DNA from: Sulfurimonas sp.
Lineage (GTDB): Bacteria > Campylobacterota > Campylobacteria > Campylobacterales > Sulfurimonadaceae
Assembly (NCBI GenBank): GCA_015663215.1
Contig: DQSP01000145.1
Coordinates: 1-7,667 of the forward strand
Direction of reading: 5' to 3'
DNA length: 7,667 nt
Shown: one piece after another, positions 6,340 to 7,667 of the stretch
Position numbering within the stretch: position 1 is the first letter of the stretch
Layout: each line of letters starts with the position of its first letter
The notes under the pieces: model-generated
Told to the model about the DNA's origin: nothing
Databases searched by the model: none
What the model saw: only the letters and a program-made list of their open reading frames with translations
Made by a program: the position numbers and the translations under genes

Positions 6340-6795
6340 ATGAAAAGATTACATATACATATGTCAGTAGAGGATTTAGAAAAAAGCAAACAGTTTTACA
6401 CAGCACTTTTTGGCATGGAACCTACAAAAGACAAGGGAGATTATGCACAGTGGTTAGTAGATGAACCTGCTGTGAACTTTGCTATTTCTAAGGCTAAAGA
6501 TAAAGTTGGTTTAAACCACTTAGGTCTTCAAGTAGATAGCGATGAAGCAGTTCAAGAGTTAGAAGATAGACTACAAAGTGCTGGTGTTTCTGGTGAGAAA
6601 CAAAAAGAAGCAGTTTGCTGTTATGCAAAGTCAAACAAATACTGGGTACAAGACCCACAAGGAATCATCTGGGAGAATTACCATACAATGGAGCAGATGG
6701 AGCTCTTTGGTGGCGATAGTTTTACAGGCGGAAATGAGTGTTGTACTCCCTCTTTTAGTACTAATGCAAAGTGGTCCACAGGTGGCAGCTGTTAG
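6340..6795 (+). CDS. arsI: ArsI/CadI-family vicinal oxygen chelate enzyme (putative C-As lyase)
   Basis: 151-residue cytosolic metalloenzyme of the glyoxalase/dioxygenase (VOC) fold. ArsI is a non-haem Fe(II) dioxygenase that splits the carbon-arsenic bond of trivalent methyl- and aryl-arsenicals, releasing As(III). Sequence signs: the first VOC strand RLHIHMSVEDLEKSKQFY (3-20, likely metal ligand His5), NHLGLQV (59-65, His60), and WENY (111-114, Glu112) supply the His/His/Glu metal triad. The vicinal pair Cys93-Cys94 in VCCYAKSNKYWVQDPQG (92-108) is the ArsI/CadI substrate-binding signature. The glycine/serine-rich tail adds another pair (Cys134-Cys135) and a terminal Cys151, as is common in this family. 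First gene of arsI-arsR-arsC; its stop codon abuts the arsR ATG. The context with arsR, arsC and arsB favours arsenic over cadmium, but lyase activity versus simple metal(loid) binding cannot be decided from sequence. Confidence 0.85.
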   Translation: MKRLHIHMSVEDLEKSKQFYTALFGMEPTKDKGDYAQWLVDEPAVNFAISKAKDKVGLNHLGLQVDSDEAVQELEDRLQSAGVSGEKQKEAVCCYAKSNKYWVQDPQGIIWENYHTMEQMELFGGDSFTGGNECCTPSFSTNAKWSTGGSC

Positions 6796-7119
6796 ATGGA
6801 GATATTTTTAAAAACAGTAGCAGCTCTTAATGACGAAACAAGAGTTTTACTGCTGTGTTTTTTAGATGAGCATGGAGAGTGCTGTGTTTGTGACTTGCAA
6901 GAATCTTTAGAGATGATACAGTCGCGTTTATCTCGGCATCTAAAGATTTTAAAAGATGCTGGATTTTTAAAAGTTGTACGAAAAGGAACTTGGGCCTATT
7001 ACTCTATTCGTTCCCCACTAGATAGGTTCCGACTCGAAGCATTAGAAGAGATTCGATATTTAGATATAAACCTACCCACGTTTAAAAGCTGTAATACAGA
7101 TAAGGAGTGTAAAGTATGA
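6796..7119 (+). CDS. arsR: ArsR arsenic-responsive repressor
   Basis: 107-residue winged-helix repressor of the ArsR/SmtB family. It binds the operator as a dimer and releases it on binding As(III)/Sb(III). The metal site GECCVCDL (27-34) matches the ELCVCDLC motif of E. coli ArsR: Cys30 and Cys32 correspond to Cys32 and Cys34, while the third E. coli cysteine (Cys37) is replaced by Gln35. There is an extra Cys29, and further cysteines at 99 and 105 in the tail could supply a ligand. The recognition helix is QSRLSRHLKILKDAGFL (42-58), followed by the beta-wing VVRKGTWAYYSI (60-71). The ATG directly follows the arsI stop codon (no gap) and AGGTGG (6780-6785) inside the end of arsI is its ribosome site. 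It overlaps arsC by 4 bp (ATGA). Probable regulator of both divergent ars transcripts. Confidence 0.95.
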   Translation: MEIFLKTVAALNDETRVLLLCFLDEHGECCVCDLQESLEMIQSRLSRHLKILKDAGFLKVVRKGTWAYYSIRSPLDRFRLEALEEIRYLDINLPTFKSCNTDKECKV

Positions 7120-7520
7120 AAAAAAATGTTTTAATTTTATGTACAGGAAATAGTTGTCGCTCTATCATGGCAGAGGCACTCATCAATGCGAAACTGAGTG
7201 AGTGCATGCAGGCACAAAGCTCTGGTGTCAAAGCGAGTGGAGTCGTAAACCCAATAGCTCAAGCACTCCTAGAGGAGCAAGGTTTATGGAGAGAGAAGTA
7301 TCACTCTAAAGTGATAGAGTCTGTCCTAGATACTGCATTTGATCTGGTCATTACCGTTTGCGATAGTGCAAAAGAGAGTTGTCCTATGTTTCCAAAGGCT
7401 ATCAAAACGATTCATATGGGATTTGAAGATCCTAGTGGTAAAGCAAAGAACGAATATGTAAAAACACTTGCACTCTTAGAGAATAAGCTTCTGCCTCTAC
7501 TCAAAAAAGAGCTCTGCTAG
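7116..7520 (+). CDS. arsC: ArsC arsenate reductase, thioredoxin-coupled (low-molecular-weight phosphatase type)
   Basis: 134-residue cytosolic enzyme that reduces As(V) to As(III) with thioredoxin as electron donor, supplying substrate to ArsB. The LMW-phosphatase P-loop CTGNSCRS (9-16) has the nucleophile Cys9 and Arg15. The redox shuttle pair is Cys82 and Cys89 in VCDSAKESC (81-89), and the catalytic acid is Asp105 in EDPSG (104-108). These are nearly the positions in Staphylococcus aureus pI258 ArsC (10, 82, 89, 105), so this is the thioredoxin type, not the glutaredoxin type of E. coli. All catalytic residues are present. The ATG overlaps the arsR stop (ATGA), and AAGGAG (7102-7107) inside arsR is a strong ribosome site, so it is translated at a good rate within the operon. 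No thioredoxin gene is in the window. Last gene of the operon; a weak terminator begins at its stop codon. Confidence 0.96.
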   Translation: MKKNVLILCTGNSCRSIMAEALINAKLSECMQAQSSGVKASGVVNPIAQALLEEQGLWREKYHSKVIESVLDTAFDLVITVCDSAKESCPMFPKAIKTIHMGFEDPSGKAKNEYVKTLALLENKLLPLLKKELC

Positions 7521-7536
7521 AGTTTACAACTCTTTT
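7519..7536 (+). terminator. weak intrinsic terminator after arsC
   Basis: A perfect 6-bp stem AGAGTT/AACTCT (7519-7524 with 7528-7533) has a 3-base loop and runs into four Ts (7533-7536). It starts inside the arsC stop codon. The stem is short and the T-tract brief, so termination may be partial. Confidence 0.45.
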
Positions 7537-7545
7537 ACACTCTCA

Positions 7546-7554
7546 TGTTATAAT
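7546..7554 (+). promoter_or_regulatory. extended -10 promoter reading off the right edge
   Basis: TGTTATAAT is a perfect extended -10 (TGnTATAAT). Transcription would start near 7561. It lies just after the arsC terminator, so a new transcription unit begins here and continues beyond the window. Confidence 0.6.
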
Positions 7555-7630
7555 AGATTTTACTCTTGTCGAAGGCTAAGTCCTTAGTTAAAAATAACAC
7601 CAACTTCAGAATATCAAAAAGAGGGCTAAT

Positions 7631-7667
7631 GTGAGGCAAAATCAGAAGGAGCTACTAGTAGCTTCAA
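7631..7667 (+). CDS. possible start of a gene cut by the window end
   Basis: A GTG at 7631 opens a frame of 12 codons that stays open to the last base. GAGGG (7621-7625) lies 5 bases upstream as a plausible ribosome site, and the extended -10 at 7546-7554 would give a leader of about 70 bases. Too little protein (V/M-RQNQKELLVAS) is visible to name a family. A 14-bp palindrome falls inside the frame, which leaves open a non-coding RNA instead. Confidence 0.3.
   Translation, partial: MRQNQKELLVAS

Noticed and set aside
6578..6811. 77-codon frame overlapping arsI in another phase
   Set aside because: The arsI frame carries all family motifs; this frame has no family features and runs into arsR.
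1..7667. Search for an undescribed defence system, mobile element or CRISPR array
   Set aside because: No regularly spaced repeats, transposase, integrase, nuclease, reverse transcriptase or toxin-antitoxin-like pair was seen; the region reads as ordinary chromosome with an ars locus.

Overview
The window looks like chromosomal DNA from a member of the Campylobacterota, most likely a free-living Sulfurimonas/Arcobacter-type bacterium. This is an inference from the AT-rich composition, the K/I/N/E-rich proteins, the gene content and the repeated extended -10 promoters (TGnTAtAAT type). No phage, IS or CRISPR signature is visible.

Left part (1-3228): a complete tRNA-Leu(UAG) is followed by a minus-strand gene for a secreted right-handed beta-helix protein. 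Across a 121-bp divergent spacer lies a large plus-strand gene for a two-domain lipid acyltransferase. It has a PlsC-like N-terminal half and an OlsB-like GNAT C-terminal half, the layout of bifunctional OlsF, which makes phosphorus-free ornithine-type aminolipids.

Middle (3280-4900): a single plus-strand gene encodes an unrecognised acidic cytosolic protein with an internally duplicated ~42-residue unit. It converges on a two-gene minus-strand operon, a MOSC-like protein followed by a protein of unknown function, with a 1-bp intergenic gap.

Right part (4944-7536): a compact arsenic resistance locus. arsB (As(III) efflux permease) is on the minus strand; arsI (ArsI/CadI-type, putative C-As lyase), arsR (repressor) and arsC (thioredoxin-type arsenate reductase) form a tightly coupled plus-strand operon. 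Between them lies one 22-bp inverted repeat of the ArsR operator type (TATATCAA-N6-TTGATATA). Each arm contains a TTGATA -35 hexamer, and each faces a -10 element after exactly 17 bp, so a single ArsR site could shut both divergent promoters symmetrically. The implied pathway is: ArsC reduces arsenate to arsenite, ArsI cleaves trivalent methylarsenical to arsenite, ArsB exports arsenite, and ArsR derepresses all four genes when it binds As(III).

The right edge (7537-7667) holds another extended -10 promoter, a possible structured leader, a possible GTG-started gene cut by the window end, and a perfect 14-bp palindrome. Its function cannot be determined from what is visible.
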